A stretch of DNA of 43,748 nucleotides from Bacillota bacterium (GTDB lineage: Bacteria > Bacillota > Clostridia > Acetivibrionales > JAEZXR01), in contig JAEZXR010000028.1 in NCBI GenBank assembly GCA_023419605.1, positions 1 through 43,748 on the forward strand, given 5' to 3'. The position numbers were made by a program, and so were the translations under genes. Shown one piece after another: positions 33,030-41,420 of the stretch. Within the stretch, counting starts at the first letter, position 1, and each line of letters starts with the position of its first letter. The notes below the pieces were generated by a model. It saw only the letters and a list, made by a program, of their open reading frames with translations. It was not told where the DNA came from and ran no database searches.

Positions 33030-34428
33030 ATTTGGAAATATTTAAAAGTGCCAGTAAGCCTTTTAGTACTCCAATGGAGTTTAAAAACACAATCAGAAGC
33101 ATCGCAGGAGTTACATACCGGATAATAAAGTGCAGCACATCCACCACCCCGTGGATATTTAACGTCTCATTATTGGTAAGCTCCGAAGCAAAGTCCTTCT
33201 TTTTAATGAAATAGCCTATAAATAGGGCGATGAGAAGCCCTCCCAGCGGTAGGAGAATATTCGAGGACAGGAAATCAAACAAATCAAAGAAGCTCTTCCC
33301 GAAAACCTTCATTCCCCCTAAAGGAGCCGCTCCATCCGCAGATAGGGCCGCAGGAATTCCCAAAATGAAGATAATCCCTGTATTCAGCAGTACCGACTTG
33401 GTTCTGGAAAGCCCTTTCTCCTCCGTAAAGAACGCTACAGGCACCTCCACGATGGAAATCATTGCTGTTGTTGCTGCAATAGCCGATAAAACGAAGAAGG
33501 CGATTAACAGTATATTGCCCATGTACATCTTTGAGAACACCATGGGAATTGTCATGAAAAGCAAACCGGGACCGGATTCCGGTTTCATGCCAAAGGCAAA
33601 CACTGCCGGAAAAATTGCCAATCCGGCCAGTATGGAAACCAGCGTGTCGGATAATGCCACCTTTAAAGAGGTACTTATGAGTTTATTATCTTGTGTAAAA
33701 TAACTTGCATAGGTCATCATAGTTCCCATGCCCAGAGAAAGCTTGAAAAAAGCAAGCCCCAGTGCTGTAAGGAGAACATCTCCCTTGATTTGCGAAAAGT
33801 CCACCTGAAACAGGAACTTCACTCCCTCAAAAGCTCCGGGCAGCGTTAACGCCCTTACACCGCAGATGACGATCAGGATAAAAAGCACCGGCATCAGTGT
33901 CTTTGTCACCTTCTCAATTCCCTTCTTAACACCCGCAATTAAAATAACGGAAACCACCGTTAAGACGATGAACTGCCACAGAACCGGGGAAAAGGTTCCC
34001 GTAATGGTCTGCCCAAACCGGCTCTCCGCCAAAACTGCATCAACTCCATTGAAATCGCCTCGAACCGCCTTAAACACATAGGAATAAACCCAACCTGCAA
34101 CACAACTGTAAAAAAACATAATAAAATATGCCGCAAATATTCCCATATACCCGATGGACTTCCAAGCAGAACCCGGCTTTAATACCTCAAAAGCACCTAC
34201 AGCGTTTTTTCGAGTTCTTCTGCCTATGTAAAACTCACTTACCATAACAGGTATCCCTACCAATAGTATACAGATCAAGTATACAAGAAGAAATGCCCCG
34301 CCCCCAGACTTACCCGTTAAATAAGGGAACTTCCAAATATTACCCAACCCCACCGCCGAGCCTAGTGTTGCAAAAAAAACTGCAATTCCTGATGAAAAAC
34401 CTTCTCTTTTAGCCCCTGTTTTTTCCAT
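33028..34428 (-). CDS. Sodium-dependent symporter, NSS/SNF family
   Basis: A 466-residue integral membrane protein with about eleven to twelve segments, in the bacterial neurotransmitter:sodium symporter family (LeuT, TnaT, MhsT). The first segment has ATLGSAVGLGNIWKFPYLTGKSGGGAFLLVY, with the unwound sodium and substrate site seen in LeuT. It should import an amino acid or related compound with sodium; the ligand cannot be told. It follows the histidine kinase gene on the same strand after 88 bp with no terminator, so the kinase may sense or regulate the same solute. Confidence 0.92.
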   Translation of the reverse strand: MEKTGAKREGFSSGIAVFFATLGSAVGLGNIWKFPYLTGKSGGGAFLLVYLICILLVGIPVMVSEFYIGRRTRKNAVGAFEVLKPGSAWKSIGYMGIFAAYFIMFFYSCVAGWVYSYVFKAVRGDFNGVDAVLAESRFGQTITGTFSPVLWQFIVLTVVSVILIAGVKKGIEKVTKTLMPVLFILIVICGVRALTLPGAFEGVKFLFQVDFSQIKGDVLLTALGLAFFKLSLGMGTMMTYASYFTQDNKLISTSLKVALSDTLVSILAGLAIFPAVFAFGMKPESGPGLLFMTIPMVFSKMYMGNILLIAFFVLSAIAATTAMISIVEVPVAFFTEEKGLSRTKSVLLNTGIIFILGIPAALSADGAAPLGGMKVFGKSFFDLFDFLSSNILLPLGGLLIALFIGYFIKKKDFASELTNNETLNIHGVVDVLHFIIRYVTPAMLLIVFLNSIGVLKGLLALLNISK

Positions 34429-34516
34429 TTATTTATCTCCTAGTAAAATTGTTATATATATTTTATAGCCTTTATTTCTGTCTGTCCATATGTATTTTAG
34501 AGTACTATACTCCACA

Positions 34517-36190
34517 TTAATTGGGTATGCGTAGAACAAAGTGATTTCCTCGCTCGTCGACCCGAAGCTCAATATTCCCCATGTTCCTTTCCGCAAGTCT
34601 TTTAACGATATACAACCCAAGTCCGTCTCCATCCATCCCTTTTGTTGTATAGCCCTTTTCAAAAATCGATCTGCGAAGCTCCTTCGCAATCAAGGGAACA
34701 TTATTAATGACTTCGAAAATATACTCTCCCAGTTCTTCATAAATACGAATTTCCAGTATTTTCTCCACAGCATCCGCGTGTTCAAGCGCATAAATTGCAT
34801 TTTTCAGTAAGTTAACCAGTATTTTTACCAGATCAAAAGTCTTTATTTTTAGATGATCCGGCAGCTGCATACAATCCAGTTTTACCTCGATCCCCTTGCC
34901 CTGCGCTGAAGCCACTGCGGAAAATATAGCAGATTCTACCTCAGGAATTCCGATCACATACTTGCTGCTGATATTTTTTCCTTCTTCTGTCAGTTTATGC
35001 GTGTATTGCAAAGCCTTCTGAGGTTCGCCAATCTGGATCAGGCCTTGAATGATCTGCAGATGATTCATCCAGTCGTGTTTATAGATCCTGAATTTCTGAT
35101 TCACCTCTTCGCTGATCACCAGGCGGTACTCCGACATCTCCTTATCCGTAATGAGCCGGGTCATGATCAGGATTTCAATTACAATCCAGATGGAAGCTAT
35201 AATTCCTACAAGTCCAATAAGCCAGAAACTATTCCTAAGCGCATCCTTTATAGGCCTTGCCAGCTCACCCGCGGAAGTCATGGTAACGAAGTGCCACCCA
35301 ACGACCTCTATCTTCTGAGCAGTTATCACGATCGCTTTATTATTTATTTTCAATTCCTTCTGAATAACATTATTGGGATTATTCCGTAATTCGCTCATCA
35401 CATCACTGGGAATATCCATTAGTATATCCTTACTCAGAGGATTAAAGTGCAAATCATACAAGCCTTGTGCGTCTGCGGAACCTACTGGAGATTCACTGCT
35501 AACCATCTGTACAAGATCGGAATTTAAAATCATAAAAATATATCCGATATTTTCCTTTGTTTCTACGGCCCTTCCGTCCTCAAAGCCCAGCCCCTTAAGC
35601 TTATTGCTGACAAAAAGCACTTTTTGATTTTTATCGTTTCCTTCTATTGCCGGTATGTCCCCATAATACCACAGTTCATTTCTCTCGGAATTTGAAAAAT
35701 CTTCAAACAACGGAGTTTTTAAAAAACCGACGATATCAATAGAAACCTTTTCCCCCATAAAGTACGGTTTTCCGGCTTTGGAAACGCAAAAAACCTCCTC
35801 TATATATGGCTTTTCAGCCAAATTGCCGAATTCTCTTGCATAATATTCATTCATCCGCTCCTGCAGGATAAGATTAATGGTTTCAAAATCCTGCACTGCC
35901 TTTCTCAGTCCGAAGTGCGCCGAAACCTCTCTTACAGTTCTCTGTAGGTCAGTAAACACAGAATTAATGGACAGTGTAGTTTTCGACATACCGGTCTTAA
36001 TCTCATTCAGTTTTTCCATTTTAATGATATCAGCCGTTTTATTATAGACAATAAGCATATTCAGTGAAATCGGTATATAAATAAGAATAAGAAATAGTGC
36101 TAAAAGATGTAATCGAAGACCCCGTTTTTTTATAATTGTTCCCGGTATACCATTTTTTATCTGCATCCGCATTTGCACTTCGTCCCCCAC
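34517..36190 (-). CDS. Orphan sensor histidine kinase with Spo0B-type dimerisation domain
   Basis: Membrane kinase of 557 residues. A first membrane segment (about 26-48) and a second (about 322-345) enclose an extracellular sensor of about 270 residues, probably a Cache/PAS-like fold. The cytosolic part begins with a short helix and the SPOB_a-type motif RIYKHDWMNHLQIIQGL (phospho-acceptor H372), as in CitA/DcuS kinases. An ATPase domain follows, with the N box LVNLLKNAIYAL (N464) and GDGLGLYIVKRL. No response regulator is adjacent. The start is uncertain: GTG at 36190 or ATG at 36172, which has GGGGGA upstream. The NSS transporter follows in the same direction. Confidence 0.88.
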   Translation of the reverse strand: MGDEVQMRMQIKNGIPGTIIKKRGLRLHLLALFLILIYIPISLNMLIVYNKTADIIKMEKLNEIKTGMSKTTLSINSVFTDLQRTVREVSAHFGLRKAVQDFETINLILQERMNEYYAREFGNLAEKPYIEEVFCVSKAGKPYFMGEKVSIDIVGFLKTPLFEDFSNSERNELWYYGDIPAIEGNDKNQKVLFVSNKLKGLGFEDGRAVETKENIGYIFMILNSDLVQMVSSESPVGSADAQGLYDLHFNPLSKDILMDIPSDVMSELRNNPNNVIQKELKINNKAIVITAQKIEVVGWHFVTMTSAGELARPIKDALRNSFWLIGLVGIIASIWIVIEILIMTRLITDKEMSEYRLVISEEVNQKFRIYKHDWMNHLQIIQGLIQIGEPQKALQYTHKLTEEGKNISSKYVIGIPEVESAIFSAVASAQGKGIEVKLDCMQLPDHLKIKTFDLVKILVNLLKNAIYALEHADAVEKILEIRIYEELGEYIFEVINNVPLIAKELRRSIFEKGYTTKGMDGDGLGLYIVKRLAERNMGNIELRVDERGNHFVLRIPN

Positions 36191-36480
36191 TCTAAGCTGT
36201 CTTTGTGCCTCTGAACAAACCTCCTTGTCAGAGCTGCTTCAATCAATCCTGTTCAAGCTGCACACCCTTGATGTCATGCCTCTTATGCAATAGTGCAAAC
36301 CACATTACGAGGCACATTCCCTTGCCTATATACATATTACCAAACCTTGGTTCATTATTCAAATACTATATATTATTTTATATACTTTTTACAAAACTTT
36401 TATGAAACCAATACCGGAATGGAGAATCCAATGCTAGCACACCTGCCCTTCGCCAGGGAAGCTTATATTATCCATCCATT
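36191..36480. other. Upstream region of the orphan kinase
   Basis: AT-rich stretch that should hold the kinase promoter on the minus strand; several TATA-like boxes near 36360-36400 make the exact one unclear. An AAGGAGG at about 36221-36227 lacks a start codon at the right distance. A loose inverted repeat TGCCTC/GAGGCA spans 36275-36313. Confidence 0.35.
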
Positions 36481-36514
36481 AAAAAACGGCGTGGAGTCCT
36501 CCCCGCCGTTTTTT
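36481..36514. terminator. Terminator downstream of the second ABC-F gene
   Basis: AAAAAACGGCG pairs with CGCCGTTTTTT around a loop, with A and T runs on both sides. It follows the ABC-F stop codon (36522) on the minus strand. Confidence 0.88.
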
Positions 36515-36521
36515 ACTCTCC

Positions 36522-38138
36522 TTACGCATACATTTCTTCTTTTAATTTTGCCACAGTGTCATTCTCAAGGTATTCGTCATAAGTCATTTGCCTGTCAATG
36601 ATACCCTTCGGCGTTATTTCCATAATCCTGTTGGCCACTGTCTGTACAAATTGATGGTCATGAGATGTAAAGAGTATTGTTCCTTTATAGTTAATCAACC
36701 CGTTATTAAGTGCCGTAATGGATTCCAGGTCCAAGTGGTTGGTGGGCTCGTCAAATAACAGTACATTGGCGCCGCTTAACATCATTTTTGCAAACATGCA
36801 GCGTACCTTTTCTCCCCCGGACAACACCGATGCTTTCTTCTGGGACTCTTCTCCCGAAAACAGCATTCTTCCGAGCCATCCTCTTATATACGTTTCGGTT
36901 TGGTCCTTGGTGAACTGGCGCAGCCAGTCTGCCAGACTTAAATCAACACCCTCAAAATACTCTGAGTTATCCTTTGGGAAGTAGGCCTGCGAGGTCGTTA
37001 CACCCCATTTATATTCGCCGCTGTCTGCCTCCATTTCGCCTGTCAGGATCTTAAAGAGAGTTGTCTTTGCAAGACCGTTGGTACCTACAAATGCGATCTT
37101 GTCTCCTTTATTCACGGTGAAGCTGATATCATCCAGAACCTTTTCCCCTTCAATGGTTTTTGAAAGGCCTTTTACCGTTACCAGCTCATTTCCGGCTTCC
37201 CGGTCCGGTTTGAAGTCGATAAAAGGATACTTTCTGGAGGAAGGCTTGATATCTTCCAGGGTCAACTTGTCCAAGAGCTTTTTACGAGAGGTTGCCTGCT
37301 TGGATTTGGAAGCATTGGCGCTAAACCGCTGTATAAATTCCTGAAGCTCCTTCATCTTGGATTCGGTTTTCTTGTTCTGGTCCTTTGCCTGTTGAAGCGC
37401 CAGCTGGCTGGCCTCATACCAGAAATCGTAATTTCCTACGTAAAGCTGAATCTTGCCATAGTCAATATCCGCAATATGGGTACATACCTGATTCAGAAAG
37501 TGCCTGTCATGAGAAACCACAATGACGGTATTGGGGAAATCCGCCAGGAAATTTTCCAGCCATTTGATGGAGGCAATATCCAAGTGGTTGGTAGGCTCGT
37601 CCAGCAGCAGTATGTCGGGATTGCCGAATAACGCCTGTGCCAGAAGCACTCGTACTTTCAGGTTATCATCCAGATCCTTCATGAGCTTGTCGTGGAGTTC
37701 TACAGGGATTCCCAGACCATTCAGCAGGGTCGCTGCATCCGATTCCGCCTCCCACCCGTTAAGTTCGGCAAACTCACCTTCCAATTCGGAGATGCGTATC
37801 CCGTCCTCTTCGCTAAACTCCGATTTGGAATAAAGCTCTTCCTTTTCCACCATGATATCATAGAGTCTCTTATGCCCTACAATAACTGTCTTGAGAACAT
37901 CAAATTCGTCGAATTCGAAATGGTTCTGCTTCAGGACCGCCAATCTTTTTCCGGGTTCAATGATAACATCTCCCTTGTTGGCTTCCACCTCTCCCGCAAG
38001 GATTTTCATAAAAGTGGACTTTCCGGCACCATTGGCACCGATAAGGCCATAACAGTTACCGGGAGTGAACTTTATATTAACATCTTCAAACAGTAATCGT
38101 CCTCCGTACCTTAGAGTTATGCCATTTGTACTGATCAT
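36522..38138 (-). CDS. ABC-F family ATPase (YkpA/YbiT-like)
   Basis: A 538-residue cytosolic ABC-F protein. The first domain has Walker A GANGAGKST (34-42) and DEPTNHLD (180-187). Its signature is replaced by KDLDDNLKVRVLLAQAL (154-170), which I recall as normal in the YkpA/YbiT subgroup. The second domain has an altered Walker A GTNGLAKTT (352-360, A for the last G, lysine kept), LSGGEK (439-444) and DEPTNHLD (463-470). The linker (about 240-305) is long and basic, fitting a ribosome-contacting arm. No leader ORF or attenuator is seen, unlike the first ABC-F gene, so a housekeeping role in translation is more likely than inducible resistance. Confidence 0.9.
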   Translation of the reverse strand: MISTNGITLRYGGRLLFEDVNIKFTPGNCYGLIGANGAGKSTFMKILAGEVEANKGDVIIEPGKRLAVLKQNHFEFDEFDVLKTVIVGHKRLYDIMVEKEELYSKSEFSEEDGIRISELEGEFAELNGWEAESDAATLLNGLGIPVELHDKLMKDLDDNLKVRVLLAQALFGNPDILLLDEPTNHLDIASIKWLENFLADFPNTVIVVSHDRHFLNQVCTHIADIDYGKIQLYVGNYDFWYEASQLALQQAKDQNKKTESKMKELQEFIQRFSANASKSKQATSRKKLLDKLTLEDIKPSSRKYPFIDFKPDREAGNELVTVKGLSKTIEGEKVLDDISFTVNKGDKIAFVGTNGLAKTTLFKILTGEMEADSGEYKWGVTTSQAYFPKDNSEYFEGVDLSLADWLRQFTKDQTETYIRGWLGRMLFSGEESQKKASVLSGGEKVRCMFAKMMLSGANVLLFDEPTNHLDLESITALNNGLINYKGTILFTSHDHQFVQTVANRIMEITPKGIIDRQMTYDEYLENDTVAKLKEEMYA

Positions 38139-38187
38139 TTCCGCTATACCATCCTCTTCATTCTAATAATGTCGTAAAACATCTGCT

Positions 38188-38216
38188 ATTATACCACATT
38201 TACACCAAATGTGGTA
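38188..38216 (-). promoter_or_regulatory. Promoter with inverted-repeat operator of the second ABC-F gene
   Basis: TATAAT on the minus strand (38188-38193) is preceded by a perfect 10-bp inverted repeat TACCACATTT-N5-AAATGTGGTA (38192-38216) that fills the spacer to the -35 region. A repressor bound here would block the promoter. I cannot name the regulator. Confidence 0.5.
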
Positions 38217-38302
38217 AATAATTTTTATGGAGCTGCAGAAATTCCCGTTATCATGGCATTTCAGCCCTACTTCCAATTTTATATACAATAAGACTGGCAA
38301 CT

Positions 38303-38359
38303 GCTGATTTGGCGTTTGCATAGCCAAAGCTTCTGGGGCTATGCAAACGCCAAATCAGC
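38303..38359. repeat. Perfect 23-bp inverted repeat
   Basis: Arms 38303-38325 and 38337-38359 are fully complementary (GCTGATTTGGCGTTTGCATA and three further bases) around an 11-base loop. No T-run follows. It lies between the divergent ABC-F gene and the exported-protein operon. It may be a dispersed element or an RNA structure. Confidence 0.75.
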
Positions 38360-38491
38360 TAAGTTCCATCTTAAATTGTATAGTAAAGCAGAATCCTATC
38401 GCTGTTTGGGGTTAGGAGGGATATTTTCGCCCGTGAGGGTCAAAATTTTTCATATAAAAACCATACCCCCTATTTTTTCCATCAAATATTG

Positions 38492-38545
38492 TTTATAATT
38501 TGTTTATATTTACTTTATAGGAAATCAATAAGTATCCTGTACAAT
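38492..38545 (+). promoter_or_regulatory. Direct-repeat box and promoter of the exported protein/ABC/TCS operon
   Basis: TTTATA occurs at 38492, 38503 and 38514, each exactly 11 bp apart. The last copy overlaps the place of a -35 box, and TACAAT (38540-38545) is the -10 box. Tandem 11-bp spacing is the usual layout for OmpR/PhoB-type regulators, and such a regulator is encoded at the end of this operon. A 14-bp palindrome AAGGAAGCTTCCTT follows at 38554-38567, near the expected transcript start. Confidence 0.6.
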
Positions 38546-38629
38546 GAAAGTATAAGGAAGCTTCCTTTAAAATGATGGTGGATTTTTATAAGTCTCCCAT
38601 CGATACTATAAATCAAGGAGAGATCTAGT

Positions 38630-39865
38630 ATGAGAAAAAACAAAAAAGCCGTCATGGCAGTCAGCTTTTGTTTAGGTGCTGTTATGCTGGCTACAACAGC
38701 CTTTGCCGACATTACTTCAAAAACCGGCTACGACCAGCTGAAGGATTCCATCAAGTATACGGCCGAAAACCTCAGCAAACATGTTGATAGCCATACCCTC
38801 GAGGCTACCATGACACTAAAGGACAATGACAAGGTTATCGCGTCCGAAAGTTCTTTGTCCAAAGTGCAGGGTGACAAAAACTTATCCGAATCAACCACTG
38901 TATCTGCAAATGGTCAAAGCAGGAAATCATCCAGCTACAGCGATAAGGGAACCCGCATCTGGTACAGTCCGGAAGATGATACTTATAACGTTATTGAATA
39001 TACCAGCGCTATGGAATCGAGTTCCTTTAGAAATCCTTTCGAAGAAGACCGTGCCAAGGATGTGGAAAAGATTTTTGATGCCGTAGTCGGAAACCTGAAA
39101 GATTATGTTGTAGTAGAAGATAAAAACGACGGCAGCAAAGTATTATCCGGATCTTTGAGCGAATCGCAAATCCCCGCCCTGGTTAATGCAGTTACCTCCT
39201 TTGCTTTCAAGCAGGAATTCGGAGGCCGACGCCTATCCTCCGATGCAGAAGCAGTTCCCCAAATGGTCAATGATATCTATGTTAAAAACGTTACCGGAAA
39301 AGCAAATGTTACCAAAGAAGGTCTGGTAGAAAATGTTTTAGCTACCGGAATACTTAGCGGCAAGGACAAGGACGGAAATCCGCACGATCTGACAATAGAG
39401 GTACTCTTCCGTCTCACAGATGTAAACAAAACCGTAGTTGCCAAACCGGACCTTACCGGTAAAAAAGTGGAAAAGCGCACAGAAAATGCTCCTCAAAAGG
39501 AAACTGTGACTCAGCGGTTTGTGGGCAAATATAAAAATGATATCGTGATTGTTAAGGATGACCGCTTTGTAAAAATCGGTGAAAGAGTTCTTGAAATTAT
39601 ATCGGTGGATGATAAGCATGTAACCGGAAAATATACAGAGCAGTATACCAAGGACTACGCAGATAAGTACACCAACAAGGACTTTTCCTTTGATGCCCCA
39701 TTTGAAAAAAATCAACCTTTTGCAATAATCAAAGATGCTGATGCATCCGGTCAAAAGGAAAAGGGAAATATTCATTTCGATACATTTACAGGACGTGTGT
39801 ACTTTAGCCTGGCAAGCAATAACGGTTCCTATGACTCTACCTTTACCCGAGTGTTTGATAACTAA
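38630..39865 (+). CDS. Exported protein of unknown family
   Basis: A 411-residue protein that I do not recognise. It has a clear signal peptide (about 1-26, ending ATTAFA) and no lipobox, so it should be secreted or lie outside the membrane. The mature part is rich in Lys, Asp, Ser and Thr and predicted mostly beta, with segments such as DSHTLEATMTLKDNDKVIASES and GKANVTKEGLVENVLATGILSGKD resembling lipoprotein-carrier or outer-leaflet sensing folds, though this is only an impression. GGAGAG precedes the start. It is the first gene before an ABC-2 exporter and a two-component system, with a hairpin in between, so it may be the substrate-capturing or signalling part of that module. Confidence 0.8.
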   Translation: MRKNKKAVMAVSFCLGAVMLATTAFADITSKTGYDQLKDSIKYTAENLSKHVDSHTLEATMTLKDNDKVIASESSLSKVQGDKNLSESTTVSANGQSRKSSSYSDKGTRIWYSPEDDTYNVIEYTSAMESSSFRNPFEEDRAKDVEKIFDAVVGNLKDYVVVEDKNDGSKVLSGSLSESQIPALVNAVTSFAFKQEFGGRRLSSDAEAVPQMVNDIYVKNVTGKANVTKEGLVENVLATGILSGKDKDGNPHDLTIEVLFRLTDVNKTVVAKPDLTGKKVEKRTENAPQKETVTQRFVGKYKNDIVIVKDDRFVKIGERVLEIISVDDKHVTGKYTEQYTKDYADKYTNKDFSFDAPFEKNQPFAIIKDADASGQKEKGNIHFDTFTGRVYFSLASNNGSYDSTFTRVFDN

Positions 39866-39878
39866 TAGAGCACTATTT

Positions 39879-39916
39879 TATATGAGATTACCGGCAAAAA
39901 CCGGTAATCTCATATA
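39879..39916 (+). other. Perfect 16-bp stem-loop between exported protein and ABC genes
   Basis: Arms TATATGAGATTACCGG (39879-39894) and its complement (39901-39916) enclose a CAAAAA loop. There is no T-run. It could end part of the transcripts or protect the 3' end of the first message, giving more of the exported protein than of the transporter. Confidence 0.65.
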
Positions 39917-39946
39917 TCATGTATAAATAGTTCAGGGGGAACAATA

Positions 39947-40672
39947 ATGGAAAAAGTTCTTGAAATTAACAATTTGACAAAAGCTTATAAAAACGGAAGA
40001 GGTATAACGGATATCAACCTGACAATCCACAGGGGAGATATTTTTGGTTTTCTGGGACCCAACGGGGCCGGGAAAACGACTACCATGAAGATCATGACCG
40101 GGCTGCTTCGCGCCGACAGCGGCGATGTAAAGGTTTTTGGCCATAGTATTCATAACGAATTTGAAAAGGCCATGCAAAAAGTCGGCTGCATCATTGAAAC
40201 TGCCGAGTCCTATATGTATTTGACTGCCTACGAGAATCTGAAATTATTCTCCAGGTACTATACCCATGTAAATGATAAACGAATTGACGAAGTTCTGGAT
40301 ATTGCCGGGATTCTAAAATATAAAAATGAAAAAACAAAAAACTTCTCTCTGGGAATGAAACAACGCCTGGGGATTTCTGCTGCCATCCTTTCAAAGCCGG
40401 AGCTGGTAATTTTGGACGAGCCCTTGAACGGATTGGACGTAGAAGGCATGATCGAAGTGAGAAACCTCATCAAGAGATTAGCTGAAACGGAAAAAACTAC
40501 TTTTTTCATCTCCAGCCATCTCATTCACGATGTAGAACTCACCTGTAACCGGATCGGGGTTGTATATGATGGAAGGCTGTTACGCGTGGATGATACCGAA
40601 ACCATTCTTACGAATTATGCTTCATTGGAACACTATTTTATGAGCGAGGTGGATCGACATGGAAGGATTTAA
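39947..40672 (+). CDS. ABC transporter ATPase, BcrA/LanF-like
   Basis: A 241-residue cytosolic ATPase: Walker A GPNGAGKTT (37-45), signature SLGMKQRLGIS (134-144), Walker B LVILDEP (153-159) and switch histidine in ISSHLIHDVELTCNRIG. It belongs to the group that drives export of, or immunity to, peptides such as bacitracin and lantibiotics. GGGGGA lies 8 bases before the start. The permease gene overlaps its end by 14 bp, and a histidine kinase and response regulator follow, as in peptide-sensing resistance modules. Confidence 0.92.
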   Translation: MEKVLEINNLTKAYKNGRGITDINLTIHRGDIFGFLGPNGAGKTTTMKIMTGLLRADSGDVKVFGHSIHNEFEKAMQKVGCIIETAESYMYLTAYENLKLFSRYYTHVNDKRIDEVLDIAGILKYKNEKTKNFSLGMKQRLGISAAILSKPELVILDEPLNGLDVEGMIEVRNLIKRLAETEKTTFFISSHLIHDVELTCNRIGVVYDGRLLRVDDTETILTNYASLEHYFMSEVDRHGRI

Positions 40673-41411
40673 AGCAGCATTTATTAATGAGATCGATAAA
40701 CTGTACAGAAGGAAAAAAGCTTTGGTCATCGTTATCCTCTCCCTTGTAATGATCGTGTTCGGACAGTTGGCCATCATTGGGCTCAGAAGCGGTTTAGGGC
40801 TTCGAGGTACCAGCAGCACCGAATTCCCCATTCTGGTTCTCTCGGTGCTGGTTAATACTCTTCTACCGTTGTTTGTCGCCCTCATTGCAGCAGATATTTT
40901 TACGGGAGAGTTTTCTCAAAACACCATGAAGTTGTCCCTGATGCGCCCTGTAACCCGGTTGAAGCTTTACTCCGCCAAAGTAGCCGCCATCGGGATTTTT
41001 GCTTTGGCAAACCTCTTGATTGTAATGGTGCTATCCACTATTGCCGGGTTTCTATTTAATACTTCCACAGCAACGGCTTCCGGCCTTGTGAAAGTGGTGC
41101 TATCCTACCTGATTTCCCTGCTGCCCATCATGGTTCTGGCTTTGGGAATTGTACTGCTGGCAAATATCTTTCGGAGTGGAACGACGGTTTTCTTCCTGTC
41201 CATCCTCCTATTTATTCTCAGCAAAGCCGTAGGAATCGTTTTTTCACAGTATTCCAGCCTCCTTATCACCTCCATGATGGGTTGGTACGGCTTATGGATT
41301 GCAGACCCTATGCCCTTTGGGAAAATCCTGCGACTGTTTATTATCATGGCAGGATATGCTATAATGTTCTTTACGGCAGGCTTTTACCTGTTTGACAAAA
41401 GAGATTTATAA
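40659..41411 (+). CDS. ABC-2 type permease
   Basis: Membrane partner of the preceding ATPase, 250 residues. It has six predicted membrane segments; the first (about 20-38) is followed by an extracytoplasmic stretch and then VNTLLPLFVALIAADIFTGEFSQNTMKLSLMRPVTRLKLYSAK, the family hallmark of BcrB/NatB-like permeases. The gene overlaps the ATPase gene and ends 9 bp before the kinase gene. The transported compound is unknown; an antimicrobial peptide or lipid-linked compound is plausible. Confidence 0.88.
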   Translation: MEGFKAAFINEIDKLYRRKKALVIVILSLVMIVFGQLAIIGLRSGLGLRGTSSTEFPILVLSVLVNTLLPLFVALIAADIFTGEFSQNTMKLSLMRPVTRLKLYSAKVAAIGIFALANLLIVMVLSTIAGFLFNTSTATASGLVKVVLSYLISLLPIMVLALGIVLLANIFRSGTTVFFLSILLFILSKAVGIVFSQYSSLLITSMMGWYGLWIADPMPFGKILRLFIIMAGYAIMFFTAGFYLFDKRDL

Positions 41412-41420
41412 AAAGGTGAA

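Noticed and set aside
34429..34689. 86-codon minus-strand frame overlapping the end of the orphan kinase
   Set aside because: It is the +1 shadow of the kinase ATPase domain plus the gap; no ribosome binding site was seen.
36522..38138. Second ABC-F protein taken as inactive because of missing signature and altered Walker A
   Set aside because: These deviations are, as far as I recall, normal in the YkpA/YbiT subgroup, and the other site motifs are intact.
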